Shown piece by piece: positions 43,008 through 51,218 of a stretch of 64,000 nt of DNA (position 1 is the first letter of the stretch; the number at the start of each line of letters is the position of its first letter). The notes under the pieces were generated by a model. That model ran no database searches and was not told where the DNA came from. It worked only from the letters and a program-made list of their open reading frames with translations. A program made the position numbers and the translations under genes. This stretch comes from Aquabacterium sp. A3 (lineage in GTDB: Bacteria > Pseudomonadota > Gammaproteobacteria > Burkholderiales > Burkholderiaceae_C): assembly GCF_038069945.1 (NCBI RefSeq), contig NZ_JBBPEV010000002.1, positions 337,369-401,368 on the forward strand. Reading direction: 5' to 3'.

Positions 43008-44422
43008 TGCGGGCTGCTCTCCGCAACGTGGTGTTCATGGGCTTTGGCAACATCGGGCAGGCGCTGGCGCCTTTGTTGCGTCGCCGATTTGGGCATGTGG
43101 TCGTACAGGTGCTGGACGAGAGGATGACCCCCGAGCAGGTGGCTGTGGCCGCAGAGTTCGGGTTTGAGTGGCAGCGCGCCTGTGTGTGTGTCGACAACTT
43201 CGAGGCCTTGCTGCGAGGGCGAGTGGGTGAGGGCACCTTGCTTTTGAACCTCGCCACGTCGATTGACAGCCTGACGCTCATTAGCTGGGCGCAGGCACAA
43301 GGTGCTTGGTACCTCGACACCTGCATCGATCCGTGGGCTTACCGAGACGGCGAACTTGCCTCTGGCGACAACACCAACTACCGCATGCGCCAGGCGGTCA
43401 TCGAGTGCCAGACTGCGCAGCGCCGGTCGGGGGTGCCCTTGCCCACCGCCGTTGTCGCCCATGGCGCCAACCCGGGCATGGTGTCCATCTTTGCCAAAGA
43501 GGCGTTACTGCGCATGGCCCGCCGCTGGCGGCCGCAGCCTGTGGCGCCGGTGGGGCGCATCGAATGGGCTCAACTGGCACAGGCTTTGGGTGTGCGTGTC
43601 ATCCAGGTTTCTGAGCGAGACACTCAGTCGGGCGCCATGCCGCGAGCGCCGGGCGAGTTCGTGAACACCTGGTCGGTGGATGGCTTCATCGCCGAGGCGC
43701 TGCAGCCCGTGGAAATGGGGTGGGGCAGCCACGAGACTCAGGGGCCGTGGCACGCGAGCGTGTGCCAGCACGACATCGGCGATCGTTGCGGCGTGTACGC
43801 GCCACAACTGGGGGTTCACACCCGAGTGAAGACACGCACTCCGGCTGCGGGCGAGGTGACCGGCTGGCTGATCAGTCACAACGAGGCGTTCTCGATGGCG
43901 TCTTGGTTGACGCTGCGCGACGGTGATCGTGTGGTGTATCGGCCGACCGTTTATTACGCCTACCACCCATGTGACGAAGCGGCCGACAGCCTGGCCTTGC
44001 TGGAGGCCGGTCACCGCGCCGACGTGCAGGCAGCCAGGGTTTTGAAAGACGAGATCGTGGACGGCATGGACGAGTTGGGGGTGCTCTTGCTCAGTGACCG
44101 CTACCCTGCGTTGTGGTTTGGGTCGCAATTGTCCATTGGGCGCGCCAGAGCGCTGGCGCCGCACAATAATGCCACCAGTCTGCAGGTGGTCGGTGGCGTG
44201 ATGGGTGCCATCGAATGGCTGCTCCTGCATCCGATGGCGGGCATTGTGGAATCCGAAGACCTTGATCATGAACTGCTGATGCGCCATGCCGCCCCATACT
44301 GGGAGCCCCTGGTCGAGGCCGTGTTTGCGTGGCATCCGGCGGGCGATGCCGAGGCTGTTTCACCAGCGGCTGAACGTCGCTGGTGCCTCGACCAGTTCAT
44401 CGTGAGCAAGGCCCTTTCGTGA
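43007..44422 (+). CDS. hss: Homospermidine synthase
   Basis: A 471-residue NAD-dependent enzyme that makes homospermidine from putrescine (or putrescine and spermidine). The N-terminal Rossmann motif is VVFMGFGNIGQALAPLL near 8-24. Family motifs include YLDTCIDPWAY, VVAHGANPGMVSIFAKEAL and GWLISHNEAFSMASWL. Length is normal (about 475). It starts in the stop of the SMR-like gene, and the following lipoprotein gene begins inside its stop (GTGA). Homospermidine is a common polyamine in alpha- and some betaproteobacteria. Confidence 0.92.
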   Translation: MRAALRNVVFMGFGNIGQALAPLLRRRFGHVVVQVLDERMTPEQVAVAAEFGFEWQRACVCVDNFEALLRGRVGEGTLLLNLATSIDSLTLISWAQAQGAWYLDTCIDPWAYRDGELASGDNTNYRMRQAVIECQTAQRRSGVPLPTAVVAHGANPGMVSIFAKEALLRMARRWRPQPVAPVGRIEWAQLAQALGVRVIQVSERDTQSGAMPRAPGEFVNTWSVDGFIAEALQPVEMGWGSHETQGPWHASVCQHDIGDRCGVYAPQLGVHTRVKTRTPAAGEVTGWLISHNEAFSMASWLTLRDGDRVVYRPTVYYAYHPCDEAADSLALLEAGHRADVQAARVLKDEIVDGMDELGVLLLSDRYPALWFGSQLSIGRARALAPHNNATSLQVVGGVMGAIEWLLLHPMAGIVESEDLDHELLMRHAAPYWEPLVEAVFAWHPAGDAEAVSPAAERRWCLDQFIVSKALS

Positions 44423-45423
44423 GGCGCGCGGACGTGCTGGTGGCTCTTGTGCGTCGCGCGCAGCGCTGGCTGCTCGCCGGGTCAGCGGTCTGCCTGGCGG
44501 CATGCAGCACCGTCAGCGAGCCTCAACCGCCAGAGCCTCCAGCGCCTGTGCACGTTCAGGTGCCCGATGCCATGCAGATCGAGCGCGAAGAATCAGAGCG
44601 TCGAGAGGCGGCGCGTCGAGCGGCTCAACGCCTGGCAGCCGAACGCCTCGCGGCCGAGCAAGCCCACCTGGCGGCGATGGCGGCGCTGGAGGCTTTGATG
44701 GGCCACGGTGCAGCGGCTGGGGCAGCGGCTGGCACGGCCCGTCCCTGGTCCTCCAACTTTGTCGGGCCGATGCATCGGCCGGGTGGGGCGGTCGATCAGC
44801 CGGACGTGGCCGCCCCGGTGGTGGAACTGGTGGTTGAAGCGGCACCTGAACCACCAGGCGCAGACAAGGTGGCGCCTGAGCCGCAGGATTACAGCGTGCG
44901 CGCTTCAGCCACCGAGCGGCTCAGCATCCCTGGGCCCCCAGGCGAGCTGCGCGTGTGGATCGGGGTGACCAGCCGCATGCCGCAGGCGCCGGTCGGCATG
45001 GCCACACAAGCCAAGTCCCTTGGCACCTCGGGGCAGACGGCGCGTGTCAAGCCCTTTGCGTTGGGCCTGGAGGTCGAGCCCCGCGAAAGCATCTGCGCGC
45101 GGATCGATCCTTCCGGCTCCGAGCTGAGGTTCAAGCTGCTGCCCAGCAAGACCGGTGATTTTTCAGTGGGGGCGGACGTGGAGTTGTACAGTAGCGCCGA
45201 TTGCACGGGGGCGGCCATTCCCAAATCGGCCGAATCCGTCACCGTGCGCGTGGGTGTCGACAGCCAGCGCGTGGCCAGTGATTCGCTGCTGGAGTTGCTG
45301 GTGCGAGCCTGGAAGGCTTTCCTCGGGTTCTGGGAGCAGGCGCTGGTGATCGTTTTTGCGCTGTTGCTGTTTCTGCTCCGAAAGCGCCTGTTCGGTTGGT
45401 TTGGTTTTGAGAGCAAGGATTGA
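44419..45423 (+). CDS. Lipoprotein with coiled coil and C-terminal membrane helix
   Basis: A 334-residue protein starting with GTG at 44419, inside the hss stop. The signal peptide ends in lipobox CLAAC near residue 29. An Ala/Arg/Glu-rich coiled coil (RREAARRAAQRLAAERLAAE) spans about 52-90. A Pro-rich linker leads to a beta-domain (about 165-290), and a hydrophobic helix (LVIVFALLLFLL) sits near the end. An outer-membrane anchor plus an inner-membrane helix could bridge the envelope. No family recognised. Confidence 0.6.
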   Translation: MRRADVLVALVRRAQRWLLAGSAVCLAACSTVSEPQPPEPPAPVHVQVPDAMQIEREESERREAARRAAQRLAAERLAAEQAHLAAMAALEALMGHGAAAGAAAGTARPWSSNFVGPMHRPGGAVDQPDVAAPVVELVVEAAPEPPGADKVAPEPQDYSVRASATERLSIPGPPGELRVWIGVTSRMPQAPVGMATQAKSLGTSGQTARVKPFALGLEVEPRESICARIDPSGSELRFKLLPSKTGDFSVGADVELYSSADCTGAAIPKSAESVTVRVGVDSQRVASDSLLELLVRAWKAFLGFWEQALVIVFALLLFLLRKRLFGWFGFESKD

Positions 45424-45462
45424 GGGCTGAGCAGCCCGTTGATCAAGTCCTGAGTGCCCATC

Positions 45463-45858
45463 ATGAGCTCTGAGTTCACGCCATCGCCTGGCACCCGGCT
45501 GGTGCTGCCCTCGTCCGAAGTGTCTGGTGTTGGGCAGGCCGACGGCGCCTGGTGGGTGCGTCTGGCGGTGGCGGCCATCGAAGGCGGCCATGCCCCAGGC
45601 TTTCTGACCGGCGTGACCCTCGTGTGCCCCCAGGTTCGTCAAGTCCGGTGTGCTGACGACCTCCTGGGCACGGTGGCCCAGGCTGAGCTCGTGCAGGCTG
45701 ATCGCCGTGTGAGGCAACTGACCTGGCCCATCGAGCTGGATGGGGATGTCACCATGAGCCTGTGGCTGGTCAACGGCGCATCGTGCGAGGTTTCAGGGCG
45801 TGGGCTTCGCGCCGTGCTGGCGCCCGATGCCCGATGGCACGAATGGATGGGCTGCTGA
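45463..45858 (+). CDS. Hypothetical protein
   Basis: A 131-residue beta-rich protein with no signal peptide, membrane helix or recognised motif. Trp-containing strands (DGAWWVRLAVAAIEG, MSLWLVNGASCEV) suggest a small beta-barrel or sandwich. It lies in a same-strand run and its TGA overlaps the arfB ATG by one base. The ATG at 45463 was preferred over a GTG three codons upstream. Confidence 0.5.
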   Translation: MSSEFTPSPGTRLVLPSSEVSGVGQADGAWWVRLAVAAIEGGHAPGFLTGVTLVCPQVRQVRCADDLLGTVAQAELVQADRRVRQLTWPIELDGDVTMSLWLVNGASCEVSGRGLRAVLAPDARWHEWMGC

Positions 45859-46256
45859 TGAGCCATGTCATCCATTTGCGCGAGGTCGAGTTCACCGCCG
45901 TGCGCGCGCAAGGGCCAGGCGGTCAGAACGTCAACAAGGTCTCCAGCGCGGTGCACCTGCGTTTTGACATCAGGCGGTCGACGCTGCCGGACGCGGTGAA
46001 AGAGCGCCTGCTGCAGTCCCGTGATCAGCGCATCACCACGGAAGGCGTCATCGTGATCAAGGCGCAGACTTCACGCAGCCGCGAGCAAAACAAAGCCGAG
46101 GCCCTGGCCCGACTGGAGGCGCTGATCTTGCAAGCCTCACGCGTGGCACCTGTGCGTCGCCCCACCCAGCCTACGCGGGCAGCCCGACAGCGCCGCCTCG
46201 AGGCGAAGTCGCAGCGTGGAGACATCAAGGCGTCGCGGACCAGGGTGCGGCCGTGA
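45858..46256 (+). CDS. arfB: Alternative ribosome-rescue factor / peptidyl-tRNA hydrolase ArfB
   Basis: A 132-residue protein. The catalytic GGQ motif is at about 20-22 (AQGPGGQNVNKVSSAVHLRF), as in release factors but without codon-recognition domains. The basic C-terminal tail (RQRRLEAKSQRGDIKASRTR) inserts in the mRNA channel of stalled ribosomes in known ArfB. Size fits the family (about 140). It starts in the preceding stop, and the next gene starts with GTG inside its stop. Confidence 0.93.
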   Translation: MSHVIHLREVEFTAVRAQGPGGQNVNKVSSAVHLRFDIRRSTLPDAVKERLLQSRDQRITTEGVIVIKAQTSRSREQNKAEALARLEALILQASRVAPVRRPTQPTRAARQRRLEAKSQRGDIKASRTRVRP

Positions 46257-47296
46257 GCGAGGAGGTCGCCATGCTTTTGAAATCGGTCCCGTCGTGGCTG
46301 TGGTCGATGGTGTTCGGGTGGCTGCTGTTGTGCACGGCCTTGTGCATGGCGTTGTGGCTGGGTGGGCCCCGTCATCCAGCGCCCATGGTCAGCATCAACG
46401 AGCCGTTCAAGGCCTTGAGTCGCGAGGGGCTGCCCGATCTGCAGTACGTTCAAGCTGAAGATGGGCAGTCACTGGCCTACCGTGCGTACGTGCCAGCGGG
46501 AACGGCCAAGGGCTGCGTGGTCCTGGTGCACGGATCGTCGGCCACCAGTGTGAGCATGCATGCGGTGGCCCGTGCGTTGGTGACGGCCGGCCACGTGGTG
46601 TATGCGTTGGACATGCGAGGCCATGGCGCATCGGGGCCCAAAGGGCACATCGACCACGTCGGCCAGCTTGAATCGGATCTGCATGCCTTTGTGAAGGCTG
46701 TTCAGGTGCCCAGGCCATCAACCCTGCTGGGCTTCTCATCAGGGGGTGGGTTTGTGTTGCGCGTGGCGGGCAGCCTTCAGCAAGGCGATTTTGACAGTTA
46801 CCTCCTGGTGTCTCCATTCATCAGCCAGGATGCTCCCAACCAACGCCCAGGCAGCGGCGGGTGGGTGCATGTGGGCGTGCCGCGCATCGTGGCGCTCACC
46901 GCCCTCAACGCGGTGGGCATTCGCTGGTTCAATCATTTGCCGGTGACGGCGTTTGCACTGAACGCGGAAGCACGCAGTCACCTGACGTCCACGTATGACT
47001 TCAACCTGGCCAGCAATTTCAGGCCCCCAGCCAACTACCTGGCCACGATGCAGCGGGTGCGGCGTCCGCTGTCGGTGTTGGCCGGTGCCGAGGATGAGGC
47101 CTTCGTGAGCGCTGCGCTGCAAGGCATGGTGCGCGATGCGGGCCAAGCCTGGCCCGTCGAGATATTGCCCGGCCTTGGTCACATTCCCATGATCCTGGCG
47201 CCTTCAGCCCTTCAGGCCGTGGTGCGCCATGTTGCGCATCTTCAAGGGGGCGCAGCCGGGCAAGACGGTATGCTGCGTGATCCGCTCGCTCATTGA
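46253..47296 (+). CDS. Membrane-anchored alpha/beta hydrolase (monoacylglycerol-lipase-like)
   Basis: A 347-residue hydrolase. An N-terminal membrane helix is at about 17-36 (VFGWLLLCTALCMALWL). The fold motifs are VVLVHGSSATS (oxyanion region), ALDMRGHGAS and the nucleophile elbow GFSSGGG. A His in GLGHIPMIL would complete the triad with an upstream Asp. It resembles the serine aminopeptidase/monoacylglycerol lipase group. GTG at 46253 overlaps the arfB stop; ATG at 46271 is an alternative. Confidence 0.75.
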   Translation: MSEEVAMLLKSVPSWLWSMVFGWLLLCTALCMALWLGGPRHPAPMVSINEPFKALSREGLPDLQYVQAEDGQSLAYRAYVPAGTAKGCVVLVHGSSATSVSMHAVARALVTAGHVVYALDMRGHGASGPKGHIDHVGQLESDLHAFVKAVQVPRPSTLLGFSSGGGFVLRVAGSLQQGDFDSYLLVSPFISQDAPNQRPGSGGWVHVGVPRIVALTALNAVGIRWFNHLPVTAFALNAEARSHLTSTYDFNLASNFRPPANYLATMQRVRRPLSVLAGAEDEAFVSAALQGMVRDAGQAWPVEILPGLGHIPMILAPSALQAVVRHVAHLQGGAAGQDGMLRDPLAH

Positions 47297-47310
47297 ACAG
47301 GCCACACGCC

Positions 47311-47835
47311 ATGTCCAGTCGCACCCAGAAGCTCCACACCATCACCAAGCGGCTCATCCTCATGACCTCGCTGGCCCTGGCCGTGGTGGTGGCCATCTTC
47401 GCCTCCTCGTTCATTTTTCAGCAGCGCCTCATGGTGTCCTGGCTGTGTTTCGGCTGTGGTCTGCTGGGCGGCTTCGTCAGCATCCAGCAGCGGCTCAAGA
47501 ACCTGCCTGACGAGGAGCTCGAGCTTTTGTCCGAGTCGTGGTTTCAGATCCTGCTGGTGCCGGTGTACGGCGGCATCTTCTCGCTCGTGCTGTATGTGGG
47601 CTTTCTCAGCGACATCGTCAGTGGCCCCTTGTTTCCGCGCTTTGCCGTCCCGCCATTCAGCGAGCCCTTGCCCACGGCCGATGACCTGATCAACTTCCTG
47701 CGCAGCACCTATCCCGCCACCGGCCCCGACCTTGCCAAACTCTTGTTCTGGACCTTCGTGGCCGGGTTTTCCGAGCGCTTCGTGCCCCAGATCCTGCAGC
47801 AGCGCGAACAGTCCACCACCGAGCCCAAAAAATGA
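47311..47835 (+). CDS. Membrane protein of unknown function
   Basis: A 174-residue protein with about three to four hydrophobic segments (LILMTSLALAVVVAIFASSF near 14-33, WLCFGCGLLGGFVSI near 42-56, LVPVYGGIFSLVLYVGFL near 78-95, and one near 150). The C-terminal end is charged. No family recognised. The ATG at 47311 was chosen over a TTG at 47293. It overlaps the DUF924 gene by 4 bp. Confidence 0.55.
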   Translation: MSSRTQKLHTITKRLILMTSLALAVVVAIFASSFIFQQRLMVSWLCFGCGLLGGFVSIQQRLKNLPDEELELLSESWFQILLVPVYGGIFSLVLYVGFLSDIVSGPLFPRFAVPPFSEPLPTADDLINFLRSTYPATGPDLAKLLFWTFVAGFSERFVPQILQQREQSTTEPKK

Positions 47836-48389
47836 CCACCACCAACGCTGCGCCCGAAGCCGTGCTGACCTTCTGGTTTGACGAGATCCAGCCCAGTCAG
47901 TGGTGGACGGTGGACGCGGGCTTTGACGAGGCCTTGGCAGCGCGCTTTGGCGGCCTGCTGACCCGCGCCGCCCGGGGCGAATTGGTGGACTGGCGCGAGA
48001 CGCCGCGCGGCCGCCTGGCCGAGGTGATCGTGCTGGACCAGTTCTCGCGCAACATCCACCGCGGCACGCCAGGCGCCTTTGCGCAAGACCCGATGGCCCT
48101 GGCCCTGGCGCAGGAGGCCGTGGCCCGGGGGGCGCTGTCCGCGCTGAGCGAACCCATGGAGCGCACCTTCTTGCTGATGCCCTACATGCACAGCGAGTCG
48201 GCACTCATCCACCGCCACGCCGAGCCGCTGTTCAAGCAGTGGGCACCGGCCACCAATCACGATTACGAGCTGCGGCACAAGGCCATCATCGACCGGTTTG
48301 GACGCTACCCGCACCGCAATCAGGTGCTGGGACGAGCGTCATCCGATGAGGAGCTGGCGTTTCTGCGTGAGCCCGGCTCCAGCTTCTGA
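47832..48389 (+). CDS. DUF924-family protein
   Basis: A 185-residue helical protein with the DUF924 signature: VLTFWFDEIQPSQWWTVD near 11-28, EVIVLDQFSRNIHRGTPGAF, RTFLLMPYMHSESALIH and DRFGRYPHRNQVLGR. The family is TPR-like and of unknown function. It starts in the stop of the preceding gene. Its own stop lies inside the palindrome at 48382-48403, shared with the convergent gene. Confidence 0.9.
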   Translation: MTTTNAAPEAVLTFWFDEIQPSQWWTVDAGFDEALAARFGGLLTRAARGELVDWRETPRGRLAEVIVLDQFSRNIHRGTPGAFAQDPMALALAQEAVARGALSALSEPMERTFLLMPYMHSESALIHRHAEPLFKQWAPATNHDYELRHKAIIDRFGRYPHRNQVLGRASSDEELAFLREPGSSF

Positions 48390-48403
48390 GCCGGCTCAGA
48401 AGC
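48382..48403. terminator. Perfect 22-bp palindrome spanning two convergent stop codons
   Basis: GCTTCTGAGCC followed by GGCTCAGAAGC is a perfect dyad. It contains the TGA of the DUF924 gene (48387-48389) and, on the other strand, the TGA of the antitoxin-like gene (48396-48398). It lacks a U-tract, so it is a possible bidirectional transcription barrier rather than a classical terminator. Confidence 0.45.
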
Positions 48404-48740
48404 GCCGCACATACACCGCCCCGCCCTCGGCCGGCAGTGGTGGGGCGGGCACGTCTTTGCGTGCGCTCGGGCTCACCGACACCGTCAGCTTGAGCTCGCT
48501 GAGCAGCCGCATGGCCACGTCCAGGGTCAAGGGCGTCTGGCCCTGCAGCATGGGTGCAAGCTGCCCACGCGAGACCCCGGTGGCGGCCACCATCTGAGCG
48601 ATGAAGCGGGACCACGCGAGGGCTTTCAGCGCCTCCAGCAGCAAGACGCTGTCGCCCCGCATCAGGGCGTCCGACACGAAAGCGGCCAGCTCTTCTTCGG
48701 TGTCCAGGGCGGCCATCAAAGGGCCTCTGAGTGCATCCAT
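48396..48740 (-). CDS. HTH antitoxin-like DNA-binding protein (orphan)
   Basis: A 114-residue protein. Residues about 45-95 form a helix-turn-helix (FIAQMVAATGVSRGQLAPML, then LTLDVAMRLLSELKLTVSV) of the kind found in HigA-like addiction-module antidotes (COG3636). The start at 48740 gives a typical length; a longer in-frame extension is not family-like. No toxin gene lies next to it on either side, so it is either an orphan antitoxin or a small autonomous repressor. Confidence 0.6.
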   Translation of the reverse strand: MDALRGPLMAALDTEEELAAFVSDALMRGDSVLLLEALKALAWSRFIAQMVAATGVSRGQLAPMLQGQTPLTLDVAMRLLSELKLTVSVSPSARKDVPAPPLPAEGGAVYVRRF

Positions 48741-48948
48741 CACGGCTCCAGGCAATACCAGGCAGTGTCTGCACAGAATGTTACAGGACGTTGCCACGTC
48801 GCTGTGGCGCCAGATTGTCGCGTGCTCGTCCCTGCATGCCTCCACGCCTCCTGCACTTCAGGGGGGAGACGAGGCCGTCGGGTGCCCACGCTCGCATGCA
48901 TCCTTGCTACATTGGCTTGCAATTTGATGACGCATCAGGAGCCGACAC

Positions 48949-49884
48949 ATGTCTCACAGCCCTTTGTTGGATCATGCCCGCCAATGGGTGCAAGCCGGAT
49001 TGATCGCAGCCATGCCCATGAGCGCCATGGCCGTGGTCGAAGTCGATGAAACGCCGGCGGCCCCCTCCACGGCCGAGCTGGAGGCCGGTTATTCGGCCAC
49101 GGCCACCTATTCGAATTCGGGCTGGTTCACTGGCGAGATTGACACCACCAAGACCAGCGTCAGCACGCTGGGTCTGGGCTTCAAGCTCAGTGGTGACAAC
49201 CGGTTTGAAGATGCGCAACGCTACACCAAGTCCTATTATTCATGTGACGACTCAGGCTGCGATGCCGGTAGCGTGGTGTACAGCCGTGGCGACACCACGG
49301 GCATCGCCATGGTGTGGGGTGGTCGAGTGACGGGCGAGTTTGGTCAGGATGATCGCCTGATGGCCGGCTACGAGTTTTTGCTGGACTGGACGCACACGCC
49401 CGTGGCCGATGGTCTGTACGACTATGCCTCGGTGAGCTGGAACCTGGTGATCGGCGTCAACGAAGGCAGCTGGGATGGCTCGCCCTATGTGCCCGAGCAG
49501 TACCAGTCTTTGCCCGGCAACATGGGTGGCTACACCGGCAGCGCCAGCGGTTACCTGGACACGCCTGGCAGCTCGTGGATCACGGGCGAGATCGAGGCCT
49601 GGTTGCCCACGCCTGACTACACCCCGGAGGGCGGCTGGCACTGGTTTGCGCAACTGACGGTGGATTTTGACGAGGCGGGTGTCAGATGGACATGGCCTGG
49701 TGACCCGGCGCCGGCCAGCATCAATGGCGACTATCTGCGTGTGATGGTGCCCAACCAGTCGATCGACGTGGGCATCAATGCCATCCCCACTGCCGTGCCT
49801 GAAGCCGGTTCGGTGGCCATGGCGCTGGCCGGGCTGGGTGTGGCAGGCGCCATGGTTTGGCGCCGTCGACGTCAGGGCCATTGA
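48949..49884 (+). CDS. PEP-CTERM-type protein with PEA variant motif
   Basis: A 311-residue exported protein. A weak signal region is at about 10-29 (WVQAGLIAAMPMSAMAV). The tail is TAVPEAGSVAMALAGLGVAG followed by a VWRRRR stretch: the layout is that of PEP-CTERM, but the motif reads V-P-E-A. The mature part is beta-rich with Asp/Gly/Tyr-rich strands and two cysteines (SCDDSGC). The downstream glycosyltransferase starts inside its stop codon, suggesting the two act together. Function unknown. Confidence 0.75.
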   Translation: MSHSPLLDHARQWVQAGLIAAMPMSAMAVVEVDETPAAPSTAELEAGYSATATYSNSGWFTGEIDTTKTSVSTLGLGFKLSGDNRFEDAQRYTKSYYSCDDSGCDAGSVVYSRGDTTGIAMVWGGRVTGEFGQDDRLMAGYEFLLDWTHTPVADGLYDYASVSWNLVIGVNEGSWDGSPYVPEQYQSLPGNMGGYTGSASGYLDTPGSSWITGEIEAWLPTPDYTPEGGWHWFAQLTVDFDEAGVRWTWPGDPAPASINGDYLRVMVPNQSIDVGINAIPTAVPEAGSVAMALAGLGVAGAMVWRRRRQGH

Positions 49885-51098
49885 ATCGTTTGCGCGTTCT
49901 GCTGCTGCAAGGGCAGTCGGTTCACGACCGATCCAGTGGCGCGGCGCAGAGCATGCGCCAACTGGCCGAGGCCCTTGCGCTGGCGGGGGCACAGGTGCAT
50001 GCCTTGTGCACCTCGGGGTGTGAAAACGCCGATCCACTGAGCCACCTCGCGACCACGTTGGCGCGTGCGGGGCAGCCCTTGAACCACGCTTCGGCGCCTG
50101 GCACCTGGCTGCACTGGACGGACCGGGGCGTCAGCACCGATCTGCTCGTGACCGTTCCTGCGCGTCGCCACCACTGGTGCGATGACTGGGGCGACCGATT
50201 CGATGCCCGCTACCTCGCGGTGCTGGAAGAAGCCTCCATCGACGTGGTGATCACCTTTGGCCAGGACGCCGCCGACATGCGGCGGTGGGCATGGGCGCGT
50301 CAGCGTGGCTGCCGTGTGGTGCGTGTGATGCACAACCAGAGCGCCATCGCCGAGTCCGGGGCGAATGAGGTCGACGAAGTGTGGGCCCCCAGTCATGACC
50401 TGGCGGGGCGCTATGAACAGGCGTGGTCACGCCCGGTGTGGGTGTGCTCCACGGCGGTCTCCGCTCTGCCCGAGCCTGACGCGGCCGATGTGTTTGAGCC
50501 GTCTGCGCCACCTCGTGCATTCGTCACCTTCATCAACCCCGAGGTGGCCAAGGGCGCCGATGTGGTGGCCCACCTGGTGGCCCGCTGGCAGACCGAGCGG
50601 CCTGGGCAGCCAGTTCTGATTGTCGAAGGGCGTGCGGGCGCCATGCAATGGCAGGCAGCCCTGGCGCGGGCGGGGGTGGCGCCACGGTCTTGCCCGCAGG
50701 TGTTTGTGGCGCCGGTGCAGGATGACCTGTCGGCCATCTGGGCGGCCAGCAAGGTGGTGCTCATGCCCTCCCTGGTGGACGAGGCGGCCGGCCGCGTGGC
50801 CCTGGAAGCCATGGGCCATGGCGTGGTGCCGCTGGTGTCCAACCGCGGCGCGTTGCCCGAAACGGTGCAGCATGCCGATTGGGTGTTGCCGCTGCCGTGC
50901 GGCATGTCCTGGAGGCAACCGGCGGCGGTTCCGCCATCGGTGACAGACACCTGGGCCCAGGGCATTGCACCCTACCTGGACGATGAAGCCCGGTGGCGGC
51001 AGGCCTCTGCGCGGGCGAGGGCCCTGGCGCAGCGGCACCGTCTGGACCGGATCGGGCCCGCGTGCCTGCAGCGCCTGCAGGCGCTGGTGGCGGCGTGA
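49881..51098 (+). CDS. Glycosyltransferase family 4-like protein
   Basis: A 405-residue GT-B-type enzyme. The C-terminal domain has FINPEVAKGADVVAHLVARW, the donor-binding VLMPSLVDEAAGRVALEAMG (E-x7-E pattern) and GVVPLVSNRGALPETV. The N-terminal acceptor domain begins RLRVLLLQGQSVHDRSSGA. The best start is TTG at 49881, overlapping the preceding PEP-CTERM stop (TTGA). It is coupled to the exported protein gene and might glycosylate an envelope glycan; the substrate is unknown. Confidence 0.75.
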   Translation: MNRLRVLLLQGQSVHDRSSGAAQSMRQLAEALALAGAQVHALCTSGCENADPLSHLATTLARAGQPLNHASAPGTWLHWTDRGVSTDLLVTVPARRHHWCDDWGDRFDARYLAVLEEASIDVVITFGQDAADMRRWAWARQRGCRVVRVMHNQSAIAESGANEVDEVWAPSHDLAGRYEQAWSRPVWVCSTAVSALPEPDAADVFEPSAPPRAFVTFINPEVAKGADVVAHLVARWQTERPGQPVLIVEGRAGAMQWQAALARAGVAPRSCPQVFVAPVQDDLSAIWAASKVVLMPSLVDEAAGRVALEAMGHGVVPLVSNRGALPETVQHADWVLPLPCGMSWRQPAAVPPSVTDTWAQGIAPYLDDEARWRQASARARALAQRHRLDRIGPACLQRLQALVAA

Positions 51099-51218
51099 GT
51101 TGGGCGCAGCCCCCTAGTTTCAAGTTCGCGCAGGTGATCGCGCGCGTCATCAAGCCGCAATAATCACCGACTTCATGTGCGGCCGGCTGGCCGCCCCACC
51201 ACGCACTGGGAGATTGCC

